From an uncultured Bacilli bacterium (lineage in GTDB: Bacteria > Bacillota_I > Bacilli_A > RF39 > UBA660), in NCBI GenBank assembly GCA_947630415.1, contig CANRHM010000050.1:1-8757 (forward strand): a stretch of DNA of 8,757 nt. Reading direction: 5' to 3'. The translations under genes were made by a program, and so were the position numbers. Position 1 is the first letter of the stretch, and each line of letters starts with the position of its first letter. Shown here one piece after another: positions 1-6,221 of the stretch. Under the pieces are notes generated by a model. That model was given only the letters and a program-made list of their open reading frames with translations, ran no database searches and had not been told where the DNA came from.

Positions 1-944
1 TGATCGGTTACACGGTTTTGTGGATAGTTATAAGTACGAATTTTTTCAGCACGGTTACCGGATCCAATTTTATTTCTTCTTTCGGTTCCTAATTCTTCTT
101 CTTGACGTCTTAGCTCTGCCTCATATAAACGAGCCTTTAATACTTTCATCGCTTGTTCTTTATTTTGAATTTGGCTTCGTTCATTTTGACAGGTTACCAC
201 TGTATTGGTTGGAAGGTGGGTAATACGGACTGCTGAATCGGTCGTATTAACGCCTTGTCCACCACATCCAGAAGAACGGAAAATATCGATTCTTAAATCT
301 TGTGGATTGATTTCAATATTAACATCTTCGGCTTCTGGCATAATCAAAACGGTTGCAGTAGATGTTTGAATACGTCCTTGAGACTCTGTTTCAGGAACTC
401 TTTGAACACGATGCGAACCACTTTCATATTTTAATTTTGAATAAACATTTTGACCTTTAATCATGAATTGGATTTGCGCAAAACCTCCCGCTTCTCCTTC
501 CGTTGCATCCAAGACTTCCGTTTTCCAGCCTTGTTTTTCAGCATATTTTTGGTACATTCTATAAAGATCACCTGCAAAGATATTAGCTTCGTCTCCTCCA
601 GCCGCTCCTCGTATTTCAGCAATAATGTTCTTTCCATCGTTTGGATCTTTTGGAATCAGTAAGAGTTCAATCTTTTCTTCGAGTGTTGTTTTCTCTTCCG
701 TCAACCTTTCAATCTCTTCTTTAGCCATATCAGCAAGTTCTATATCTTTTTGCATTTCTTTAGCCGTATCTAAATCTTCTAATACTTGTTTATATTTGTG
801 ATAGGTTTGTACACTTTCTTCTAACTCTGCAAGTTCTTTAGATAATTCTGTTGTCTTTTGAATATTACTTAACGTTTCGGGCAACATCAATTCATTATTT
901 AATTGTTGATAACGTTCTTCCATAGCCTTTAATCGTTCAAGCAT
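1..944 (-). CDS. prfA: Peptide chain release factor 1 (C-terminal end outside window)
   Basis: Class I release factor that reads UAA and UAG in the ribosomal A site and triggers hydrolysis of peptidyl-tRNA. The 314 codons seen begin with a helical N-terminal domain (MLERLKAMEERYQQLN). The codon-recognition motif is PET at residues 184-186 inside RVPETESQGR; this marks RF1, because RF2 has SPF there. The catalytic GGQ lies at residues 228-230 in SSGCGGQGVNTTDSAVR. The last visible residues are YNYPQNRVTD, a conserved segment about 40 residues from the usual end of a roughly 355-aa protein, so only the C-terminus is missing. The ATG at 944-942 follows GGGTGAG on the minus strand. The flanks of GGQ differ from the common GAGGQHVN (Cys and Gly instead of Ala and His), but GGQ is intact. 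Identification is close to certain. Confidence 0.97.
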   Translation of the reverse strand, partial: MLERLKAMEERYQQLNNELMLPETLSNIQKTTELSKELAELEESVQTYHKYKQVLEDLDTAKEMQKDIELADMAKEEIERLTEEKTTLEEKIELLLIPKDPNDGKNIIAEIRGAAGGDEANIFAGDLYRMYQKYAEKQGWKTEVLDATEGEAGGFAQIQFMIKGQNVYSKLKYESGSHRVQRVPETESQGRIQTSTATVLIMPEAEDVNIEINPQDLRIDIFRSSGCGGQGVNTTDSAVRITHLPTNTVVTCQNERSQIQNKEQAMKVLKARLYEAELRRQEEELGTERRNKIGSGNRAEKIRTYNYPQNRVTD

Positions 945-968
945 AATCTCACCCTTTCTTGTGTTTTT

Positions 969-977
969 ATTATAACA
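969..977 (-). promoter_or_regulatory. Extended -10 promoter for prfA
   Basis: On the minus strand the bases read TGTTATAAT, a perfect -10 box with the TGn extension, 25 nt upstream of the prfA ATG. No good -35 is seen: the position 17 bp upstream (992-997) reads AGTTTT and lies in the T-tract and stem of the rpoE terminator. Extended -10 promoters can work without a -35, so prfA can start its own transcript just after rpoE ends. Confidence 0.7.
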
Positions 978-988
978 TAATCTCTTTT

Positions 989-1021
989 AAAAAAACTAGA
1001 ATTACTGTTCTAATTCTAGTT
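989..1021 (-). terminator. Intrinsic terminator of rpoE, overlapping its 3' coding end
   Basis: Perfect 11-bp inverted repeat: 994-1004 pairs with 1011-1021, with a 6-nt loop at 1005-1010. On the minus strand it is followed by a run of T (989-993). The stem includes the last codons and the TAA stop of rpoE. The stem is AT-rich (AACTAGAATTA), so termination may be incomplete and allow some read-through into prfA. Confidence 0.8.
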
Positions 1022-1445
1022 CATCTTCATCTAATACGACTAAATCTTTTAAGTCATCTTCCGTATCATCGTAGTCATCGTCATCATCTTGTCTTGAGGC
1101 ATCAAAGTCATCATTTTCCTCTTCTTCGATTTCTTCCTCTTCTTTGATGTCATCTAATTCCTCTTCCTCATCGTCTTCGATCATACGATTTTTATCCGAA
1201 GTATGCCGACTCTTTAAATCCCAAGTTCCATCTTCTAATAAGATAAATCTTTTATCGGTACTAAGCGTTGTATAATAATCTCCAATTTTACTATCGAAAG
1301 TAGAACTAGGAAGATCTAATAACTTTATAATTTCATGAAATAAGTCCGCCGTATTGCGTTTGCCTTGTTCTTCTAGAAGTAAATTTGTAATATCTTTATG
1401 AGATAATAATTCTAATTCTTCTTTTTTCATCTTTTTTACACTCAT
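1002..1445 (-). CDS. rpoE: DNA-directed RNA polymerase delta subunit
   Basis: Accessory subunit of Bacillota RNA polymerase. In the family it raises transcription specificity and recycling by displacing nucleic acid, and it helps cells respond to changes in initiating NTP. This 147-aa protein has the two expected halves: a folded HARE-type winged-helix domain at about residues 10-82, ending in the typical EDGTWDLKSR stretch, and then an almost pure Asp/Glu tail from about residue 89 to the end. The chosen start is ATG at 1445-1443 because GGAGG sits 5 nt upstream. An in-frame GTG at 1457 would place that Shine-Dalgarno inside the gene and is unlikely. The gene lies between the DUF1934 gene and prfA on the same strand. 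Confidence 0.93.
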   Translation of the reverse strand: MSVKKMKKEELELLSHKDITNLLLEEQGKRNTADLFHEIIKLLDLPSSTFDSKIGDYYTTLSTDKRFILLEDGTWDLKSRHTSDKNRMIEDDEEEELDDIKEEEEIEEEENDDFDASRQDDDDDYDDTEDDLKDLVVLDEDELELEQ

Positions 1446-1465
1446 AACATCCTCCACTAAAATAT

Positions 1466-1495
1466 ACTATATTTTTACTAAAACATTATATGCAA
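1466..1495 (-). promoter_or_regulatory. Candidate rpoE promoter
   Basis: On the minus strand TTGCAT (1495-1490) is followed after 18 bp by TATAGT (1471-1466), ahead of the GGAGG of rpoE. A second possible -10, TATAAT (1490-1485), overlaps the -35 and has a weak ATACTA 17 bp upstream of it. The sequence does not decide which one is used, but a promoter in this 66-nt gap is likely. Confidence 0.5.
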
Positions 1496-1523
1496 GTATG
1501 TGTTATCTAGTATCTCTTTTCAT

Positions 1524-1907
1524 TTATAAAGTAGTAAAATGAATATCTAAGGTAATGGTATCGAGTTTTTCATCGTCTAAGTAAGTCTCGTATTTTAATT
1601 TAAAAACCTTGTTTTTAATCTCTTCTTTTAAAATACGTACAGTAAGAGAAAAGGAATACCAGGTGCCTCCTCTTAATAACTTACAATTCATGATTTTATC
1701 TTTCTTTTTATCAAATGTCAATATCATTTTGAATTCTTTGTTATTTCTCGTTATTTCCTTCTTCTCGAAGTCGATTTTAATTGTGGTTTCAAGTTCGTCG
1801 TTTTCTTTCCATAATAAGGTTTTTAAGGATTCATTCCAAATTCCTTCGGTGTTGTAAATTATTTCCCGGGAAATATTTTTTAAATAGCCATCAATTTTTA
1901 CTCTCAT
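1524..1907 (-). CDS. DUF1934 / YwiB-like beta-barrel protein
   Basis: A 127-aa soluble protein with alternating charged and hydrophobic strands, as expected of a small beta-barrel. It starts MRVKIDGYL and has a central RGGTWYSFSLTVR stretch and a C-terminal LDIHFTTL strand. Length, start and context match the DUF1934 family (B. subtilis YwiB), which has no firmly known biochemical role. Context supports the call: in Bacillus ywiB lies beside argS and rpoE, and here it lies directly upstream of rpoE. AGAGG precedes the ATG by about 8 nt. No signal peptide or membrane segment is seen. The family call rests on recognition and synteny, not on catalytic motifs. Confidence 0.75.
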   Translation of the reverse strand: MRVKIDGYLKNISREIIYNTEGIWNESLKTLLWKENDELETTIKIDFEKKEITRNNKEFKMILTFDKKKDKIMNCKLLRGGTWYSFSLTVRILKEEIKNKVFKLKYETYLDDEKLDTITLDIHFTTL

Positions 1908-1933
1908 ACCTGTGCCTCTTTCAATACGACCGT

Positions 1934-1960
1934 ATTATAGCACAAAGTTCCTTTTTTCAA
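1934..1960 (-). promoter_or_regulatory. Promoter of the DUF1934 gene
   Basis: On the minus strand TGCTATAAT (1942-1934) is an extended, perfect -10 box. A TTGAAA lies at 1960-1955 with a short 15-bp spacer; TATTGA (1962-1957) gives a 17-bp spacer. It is 26 nt upstream of the ATG. Divergent transcription of the penicillin-binding protein gene starts from the same intergenic region, but no convincing sigma-A boxes were found for it. Confidence 0.65.
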
Positions 1961-2013
1961 TACATATTTTTGTTTTCTTTTTGAAATACTAAGAATAGCA
2001 AAGGAGAGAAAGC

Positions 2014-3978
2014 ATGAAGAAATGGATTAAAAGAGGAATTAAAACAATTGCGGTGTTATTATTTTTGTTTGTTTTTGTACAACTTATACTCTACGGATAT
2101 GCAAAAATGACTCCAAAGTTAGAAATTAAGAGTGCGAATGCCGTGATGATGTACGATAATACGAATACGTTATTTTTTCAAGGAAGTGGAACACAAGAGT
2201 GGAGTTCGTTAGATAATATCTCACCTTATTTAATTAATGCGACTATTTCTACAGAGGATAAACATTTTTATAGTCATTTTGGATTTGATTTTTTAAGGAT
2301 TATCAAGTCGCTTTATATCAATTTAATCAATGGTAGTACCACACAAGGGGCATCGACTATCTCTCAACAGTATGCCAAGAATTTATTTTTGGATTTTGAC
2401 CGCACCTGGGAAAGAAAGATTGAAGAGATGTGGCTTACCATACAATTAGAAGCGCATTACTCTAAAGAGGAAATATTAGAAGGTTACCTCAACACGATTA
2501 ACTATGGACATGGAAACTTTGGAATTGAAAACGCAAGTAAATTCTATTTTAATAAAAGTGCCAAGGATTTGACCTTAGCAGAAGCCGCTATGTTAACAGG
2601 AATTCCCAAGTCTCCTAGTAATTATTCACCTCTTGTGAATTATGACTTAGCAAAGAAAAGACAAGAATCTATTCTTAATCGTATGGTTAAAAATGGTTAT
2701 ATCACGGAAGAAGAAAAAAATGAGGCCGTGAATGAAGACCTTACTTTTGTAGGTGAAAAAAGCTTAGTTAATTTAAATACCATTATGTATTATCAAGATG
2801 CTGTTATGCGAGAGCTAGATACGATTGAAGCAGTTCCTACTTCCTTAATTGAAACAGGAGGAATTCGTATTTATACGAGTCTTGATCAAAAAGCTCAAAA
2901 AGATTTAGAAGAAAATATCAAAGCGAATCTTTCGGAAAATGAACAATTACAAGTCGCCAGTGTCATGATGAATCCTAAGACCGGAAGTATCTTTGCTTTG
3001 ATGGGTGGACGCGATTATAGTGTCAGTCAATATAATCGTGCGGTGCAGTCGAAAAGGCAAGTGGGGTCTATTATGAAACCGATTCTCTATTATGCTGCAT
3101 TAGAAAATGGCTTTACTTCAAGTACCACTTTTGTAAGTCAAGAAACGACCTTTACTTTTTCGGATAATAAGACGTATTCTCCTCAAAATTATGGAGGGAC
3201 TTATGCTGGAAAACCGATTTCACTGGCGACCGCCATTTCGTATTCGGATAACATCTATGCAGTTAAAACTCATATGTTTTTAGGAGAAGAAGTTTTAGTG
3301 GATACTGCAAAACGCATTGGAATCACGGCAGACTTACAACCGATTCCTTCTCTTCCTTTAGGAACAGCAGAAATCAATATTATGGAAATGGCTGCAGGCT
3401 ACGCAGCATTCGCTAATCAAGGTTTTAAAGTAACACCCCATTTAATTGAGAAAATTGAAAACTTAAAAGGCGAAGTACTCTATGAAGCCAAGTATCCAAA
3501 TGAACAAGTTTTAAATAGTAATCTTACTTATATTCTTAGTCAATTATTAACAACAACCTATGACTCCACTTTTATCGATTACAGTTATCCAACGGCTATT
3601 AACTTAGCTCCCAAACTTACCCATACTTATGCTTTAAAATCCGGAACTACCGATACAGATCACTGGTCCATTGGTTACAATCCAGATGTTGTTACAGCCG
3701 TTTGGGTAGGCTACGATGATAATCAAAACTTAGAGGTGGGAGATTATAAATATTCCCGTAATATTTGGGCAGATACCATGGAAGATTATATGGTTAATAA
3801 AGAAGATAGTTGGTATTCTCAACCAGAAAATGTCGTCGGTGTTTTAGTGAATCCCATTACCGGAAATCCTTATCAAAAAGGAGATTCCAAACAAAAAATC
3901 CTCTATTATTTAAGAGGAACGGAACCAACTGGAAATGAACCGGTATTTGATGACTTAACGGAACAAGAAGCCACTTAA
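2014..3978 (+). CDS. Class A penicillin-binding protein (bifunctional transglycosylase/transpeptidase)
   Basis: Polymerises lipid II into glycan strands and cross-links stem peptides on the outer face of the membrane. The 654-aa protein has a short basic cytoplasmic tail and one membrane anchor at about residues 10-30. The GT51 glycosyltransferase domain follows, with motifs EDKHFYSHFGFD (catalytic Glu81), GASTISQQYAKN (112-123), RKIEE (second Glu138) and EGYLNTINYGHG (156-167). The penicillin-binding domain has all three active-site motifs: SIMK (Ser352 to Lys355), SDN (411-413) and KSGTT (542-546). Both activities should therefore be intact. The C-terminus ends soon after the transpeptidase fold, with no PASTA or FN3 repeats. 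AAGGAGAG precedes the ATG. The closest named relatives are PbpF/PBP1A-type proteins; the exact paralogue cannot be assigned. Confidence 0.95.
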   Translation: MKKWIKRGIKTIAVLLFLFVFVQLILYGYAKMTPKLEIKSANAVMMYDNTNTLFFQGSGTQEWSSLDNISPYLINATISTEDKHFYSHFGFDFLRIIKSLYINLINGSTTQGASTISQQYAKNLFLDFDRTWERKIEEMWLTIQLEAHYSKEEILEGYLNTINYGHGNFGIENASKFYFNKSAKDLTLAEAAMLTGIPKSPSNYSPLVNYDLAKKRQESILNRMVKNGYITEEEKNEAVNEDLTFVGEKSLVNLNTIMYYQDAVMRELDTIEAVPTSLIETGGIRIYTSLDQKAQKDLEENIKANLSENEQLQVASVMMNPKTGSIFALMGGRDYSVSQYNRAVQSKRQVGSIMKPILYYAALENGFTSSTTFVSQETTFTFSDNKTYSPQNYGGTYAGKPISLATAISYSDNIYAVKTHMFLGEEVLVDTAKRIGITADLQPIPSLPLGTAEINIMEMAAGYAAFANQGFKVTPHLIEKIENLKGEVLYEAKYPNEQVLNSNLTYILSQLLTTTYDSTFIDYSYPTAINLAPKLTHTYALKSGTTDTDHWSIGYNPDVVTAVWVGYDDNQNLEVGDYKYSRNIWADTMEDYMVNKEDSWYSQPENVVGVLVNPITGNPYQKGDSKQKILYYLRGTEPTGNEPVFDDLTEQEAT

Positions 3979-3991
3979 AGCTTCTTTTCTT
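3965..3991 (+). terminator. Intrinsic terminator overlapping the end of the PBP gene
   Basis: AAGAAGC (3965-3971) pairs with GCTTCTT (3980-3986) around an 8-nt loop that contains the TAA stop. The tail TTCTT follows and runs into the stop codon of the convergent pduL. The 7-bp stem makes this a modest terminator. Confidence 0.6.
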
Positions 3992-4550
3992 ATACAATAA
4001 TTTCTACTTCATCGCCATTTTTTAGACCATGACTATTAGCGTCGTCCGTATCTAAATGAAGTTCAAAATAAGAAGGTTCTTGTTCTTTAATATAGACATT
4101 ATCTAAGATGCCTCCTTTTTCACCTTCCACTTTTACCTTCACTTTAGACACATTCAAAAGACCTAATCTAACCCTATCTTGATGATCAATATGGATATGA
4201 CGATTAGCAAGAATCGCTACTTCTTTTGTAACCACACCAAAAGGACCTATGATGGTTATCATAGAAGCACCTTCTAAGTTACCGCTTTCGTTTATGGGAG
4301 GATTGATTCCTAAGGTGTAAGCATCGGTTCTACTTATTTCTACTTGCGTATAGGGTCTTAAAGGGCCTAAGACACGAACATGATTTATTTCTGCTTTATC
4401 CGTTTTTATCGTCAAATACGTATTGGATGCAAACTGTCCAGGTTGATTCAAGGGACGTGCCTCTTCTAGGGGTTCACATCCACACAAAACTTGATAATCT
4501 TCTTTAGTTAAATGAATATGACGATTGGATACACCTACACTTACTTTCAT
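3990..4550 (-). CDS. pduL: Phosphate propanoyltransferase / phosphotransacetylase, PduL type
   Basis: Swaps CoA for phosphate on acetyl-CoA or propanoyl-CoA, yielding the acyl phosphate that acetate kinase uses to make ATP. The 186-aa protein has the full duplicated PduL fold. Copy one starts with VSNRHIHL (His11, His13), PLNQPGQFAS (33-42) and RVLGPLRPYTQVEIS (59-73). Copy two has GPFG (102-105), ANRHIHI (His118, His120) and ELHLDTDDAN (163-172). The two HxH pairs are zinc-binding motifs of the family. The protein starts right at the first domain, without the N-terminal amphipathic helix that targets microcompartment PduL, and no shell gene is nearby. A cytosolic, Pta-replacing role in fermentation is the best inference. 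AGAGG lies 6 nt before the ATG. Confidence 0.93.
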   Translation of the reverse strand: MKVSVGVSNRHIHLTKEDYQVLCGCEPLEEARPLNQPGQFASNTYLTIKTDKAEINHVRVLGPLRPYTQVEISRTDAYTLGINPPINESGNLEGASMITIIGPFGVVTKEVAILANRHIHIDHQDRVRLGLLNVSKVKVKVEGEKGGILDNVYIKEQEPSYFELHLDTDDANSHGLKNGDEVEIIV

Positions 4551-4573
4551 AGTGAACCTCTTTTCTTGATTTC

Positions 4574-4582
4574 ATTATAGCA
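4574..4582 (-). promoter_or_regulatory. Extended -10 promoter for pduL
   Basis: On the minus strand this reads TGCTATAAT, identical to the extended -10 of the DUF1934 gene, 24 nt upstream of the pduL ATG. No convincing -35 is present. The 108-bp region between pduL and gerQ serves both divergent genes. Confidence 0.65.
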
Positions 4583-4619
4583 TGCATCTTTCTTTTTGTG
4601 CTAAAAAGGTGGCATTGCT

Positions 4620-4640
4620 CATATAGTTTTACTGTAAAAT
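4620..4640 (+). promoter_or_regulatory. Possible sporulation-type promoter for gerQ
   Basis: CATATAGT (4620-4627) fits the CATAnnnT -10 pattern of mother-cell sigma factors (sigma E/K), the class that drives coat genes. No clear matching -35 was found. A TAAAAT (4635-4640) nearby could instead be a weak sigma-A -10. The call rests partly on what is known of gerQ regulation in Bacillus. Confidence 0.3.
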
Positions 4641-4658
4641 AAGAAAGGATGAATCCAA

Positions 4659-5012
4659 TTGAATAATGCCTATTTTCAAAACCCTTTATTTAGAGAACCC
4701 GTGACTATTAAAGGACAATCGACCGATCCTCCCATTCAAAATATTCCAAGTAACATCCCCAGTTATGGAGCACAAGCAGGAAATCCTGATCCCTATGCAG
4801 AAAACATCTTAGAAAAAAATGTAGGAAAACTAGCTACCTTCTACATGTCCTATTCTGATTCTTTAGAATGGCGCGATAAAATTTTTACAGGTACTATTGA
4901 GGCTGCAGGAAGAGACTATGCTCTTTTGCAAGATCCAAACACGGGCAAATGGACTCTATTATGGACGGTATACTTAAACTACGTTGTTTTTGATGAAGCA
5001 GTTATCATCTAA
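4659..5012 (+). CDS. gerQ: GerQ-like spore coat protein
   Basis: In Bacillus, GerQ sits in the spore coat, is needed for the cortex hydrolase CwlJ to localise, and is cross-linked by transglutaminase. The 117-aa product has a low-complexity Pro/Asn/Gln-rich N-terminus (about 1-45). The conserved GerQ domain follows (46-117), with YAENILEKNVGK, ATFYMSYSDSLEW, GTIEAAGRD (78-86) and WTVYLNYVVFDE (102-113). The protein is shorter than the roughly 180-aa Bacillus form, mainly in the variable N-terminus. The start is TTG, placed after AAAGGA with a 9-nt gap; the upstream ATG at 4649 is in another frame and stops after five codons. Its presence argues that the organism makes, or recently made, endospores. 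No cwlJ is in the window. Confidence 0.9.
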   Translation: MNNAYFQNPLFREPVTIKGQSTDPPIQNIPSNIPSYGAQAGNPDPYAENILEKNVGKLATFYMSYSDSLEWRDKIFTGTIEAAGRDYALLQDPNTGKWTLLWTVYLNYVVFDEAVII

Positions 5013-5018
5013 AGATAG

Positions 5019-5047
5019 TTGTATCCTTCCTTTTTTTTTGGTATAAT
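5019..5047 (+). promoter_or_regulatory. Sigma-A promoter for the lemA-family gene
   Basis: TTGTAT (5019-5024), a 17-bp spacer and a perfect TATAAT (5042-5047) lie 23 nt before the ATG. The spacer holds a run of nine T (5031-5039). A small imperfect stem (GATA 5014-5017 with TATC 5022-5025) just before this run might make a weak gerQ terminator, so the T-run may serve both purposes. Confidence 0.7.
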
Positions 5048-5070
5048 TACCGTAGAATAGAGGTGGAAAG

Positions 5071-5616
5071 ATGAATCTTACTTTACTTATTGTTTGTATT
5101 CTTGTTCTCCTTTTGTTATTAGGCGTATTCTTATTTATTCATTTCTATAATCAATTCCAATTAGCTATTATCAGAATCAGTGAAGCAGAAAACAACATCG
5201 ATATTTATTTGCAAAAAAAATTAGAGTTCTTAACACGACTAGTTCCCTTAATAAAGGAAAATTTAAAAGAGGACTCTCAAGAGTTTGAAAAAATATTGTT
5301 ACTAAAATCCAAAAAAATCAATTCTTTTGAATTAAATAAAGAACTTGAAAAAAGCATGCATACTTTCTTAGAACTTATGGACTTGAATGCTTCTCTTGGA
5401 AAAGTAGAAAATATTTTATCTCTTCAAGTCGAACTTGAAGAAAACGAAGATGATTTAGAAGCTTCTAAAAAGTATTATAATGATCATGTAACTTCTTACA
5501 ATAAATTGGTTCGTTCTTTTCCATCTAATCTAGTAGGTCTTATCTTTAAGTATAGACGAAAAGAATTTTATTCTGATGAAAAAGAAGAAATGTTTCAGAT
5601 TTTAAAGGACGAGTAA
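5071..5616 (+). CDS. LemA family membrane protein
   Basis: LemA-family proteins are anchored by one N-terminal helix with a helical domain behind it; their biochemical role is not settled. The 181-aa product has a strong membrane segment at residues 3-25. The family's first helix motif follows (ENNIDIYLQKKLEFLTRLVPLIKE, read as two parts at about 40-50 and 51-63). The C-terminal signature is YNDHVTSYNKLVRSFPSNL (136-154), ending before a short basic and acidic tail. The middle (about 70-130) is predicted helical and is rich in Lys and Glu. AGAGGTGG lies about 4 nt before the ATG. It has its own promoter and a terminator at its end, so it is probably monocistronic. The link to gerQ next door may be only positional. 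Confidence 0.85.
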   Translation: MNLTLLIVCILVLLLLLGVFLFIHFYNQFQLAIIRISEAENNIDIYLQKKLEFLTRLVPLIKENLKEDSQEFEKILLLKSKKINSFELNKELEKSMHTFLELMDLNASLGKVENILSLQVELEENEDDLEASKKYYNDHVTSYNKLVRSFPSNLVGLIFKYRRKEFYSDEKEEMFQILKDE

Positions 5617-5628
5617 AGTCCTTTTTTT
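5604..5628 (+). terminator. Intrinsic terminator of the lemA-family gene
   Basis: AAAGGAC (5604-5610) pairs with GTCCTTT (5618-5624) around the loop GAGTAAA, which carries the stop codon. Four more T follow. It is a clean 7-bp stem placed over the last codons of the gene. Confidence 0.85.
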
Positions 5629-5632
5629 GTGC

Positions 5633-5657
5633 AAAAAGAAAACGTCTTAAAGACGTT
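5633..5657 (-). terminator. Intrinsic terminator of the ung operon
   Basis: Perfect 7-bp stem AACGTCT (5641-5647) with AGACGTT (5651-5657) and a 3-nt loop; on the minus strand it is followed by TTTCTTTTT. It lies just past the stop of the last gene of the ung pair and back to back with the terminator of the convergent lemA-family gene. Confidence 0.8.
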
Positions 5658-5658
5658 A

Positions 5659-6216
5659 TTACATTTTTTTTACTCCTTCAGGAGTATCTTCGCCATATTT
5701 TTGTTTAGCAAAAGATTCAATCGTCATCTTGTAAGCATCAAGCGATGTTAAAAGATGGGTAGGTACTTTATGTTGAACACAAAACCGTACTAAGTTGCTT
5801 CTTACATCCATCGTATCTTTAATACAATCTTCATAGGAATATACATCATCATGCGTAATTGTTGGATCAATTTTTCCTGCACTATAATAATCGAGTGCTA
5901 AACACATACCTTTAAAGAATTGGTTACGAATTTGCGATAGTTCTTTTCGGTCGATATCAAATTTAACTACCCCATCGAGTCTTGTTAATTCACATAGACA
6001 AGAAGTCATGACTTCGGTACAAATCGATTTCGGATATTTAGCAATTTGAAAGAACAATTCTGGAGACATATCACTTTTTCGCAAATCTTTCTCTTGCTTT
6101 GCTAAATCTGGATTTTTCTTTTTAGCAGAAGATAGTTGAGTCAAGGTTTCCATATATTGTTCAAAAGCTTCACGATTATTTACTAATAATAAATCTAATA
6201 TTTCTTTTTCATACAT
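5659..6216 (-). CDS. Uncharacterised protein coupled to ung
   Basis: I do not recognise this 185-aa protein. It is probably soluble and mainly helical: no signal peptide or hydrophobic membrane segment is seen. There is a charged stretch at about residues 33-50 (KKKNPDLAKQEKDLRKSD). Four cysteines occur, two of them close together (MTSCLCELTRLDGVVKFD), and the C-terminus is KYGEDTPEGVKKM. The chosen start is ATG at 6216-6214 because AGGTGA lies 6 nt upstream; in-frame TTG (6237) and GTG (6225) further up overlap ung and have no matching ribosome site. The Shine-Dalgarno contains the ung stop codon, so only 5 nt separate the genes and translation is probably coupled. A role beside ung in DNA repair is possible, but it is inferred from position only. 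Confidence 0.85.
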   Translation of the reverse strand: MYEKEILDLLLVNNREAFEQYMETLTQLSSAKKKNPDLAKQEKDLRKSDMSPELFFQIAKYPKSICTEVMTSCLCELTRLDGVVKFDIDRKELSQIRNQFFKGMCLALDYYSAGKIDPTITHDDVYSYEDCIKDTMDVRSNLVRFCVQHKVPTHLLTSLDAYKMTIESFAKQKYGEDTPEGVKKM

Positions 6217-6221
6217 TGTTA

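Noticed and set aside
20..223. Plus-strand open frame of 67 codons near the left edge
   Set aside because: It lies opposite prfA, whose protein is clearly conserved, and has no ribosome site.
450..662. Plus-strand open frame opposite prfA
   Set aside because: Antisense to the conserved central part of release factor 1; no support as a gene.
959..1147. Plus-strand frame rich in His and Leu
   Set aside because: It is the mirror of the Asp/Glu repeats in the acidic tail of the delta subunit.
1609..1984. Two overlapping plus-strand frames opposite the DUF1934 gene
   Set aside because: Antisense to a gene with a good promoter and ribosome site; their sequences look like random hydrophobic translations.
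3990..4550. Part of a bacterial microcompartment locus
   Set aside because: No shell protein genes, no targeting helix and only unrelated housekeeping neighbours.
5013..5039. Strong terminator after gerQ
   Set aside because: The T-run is good but the stem before it is short and bulged, and the T-run lies in the spacer of a clear promoter.
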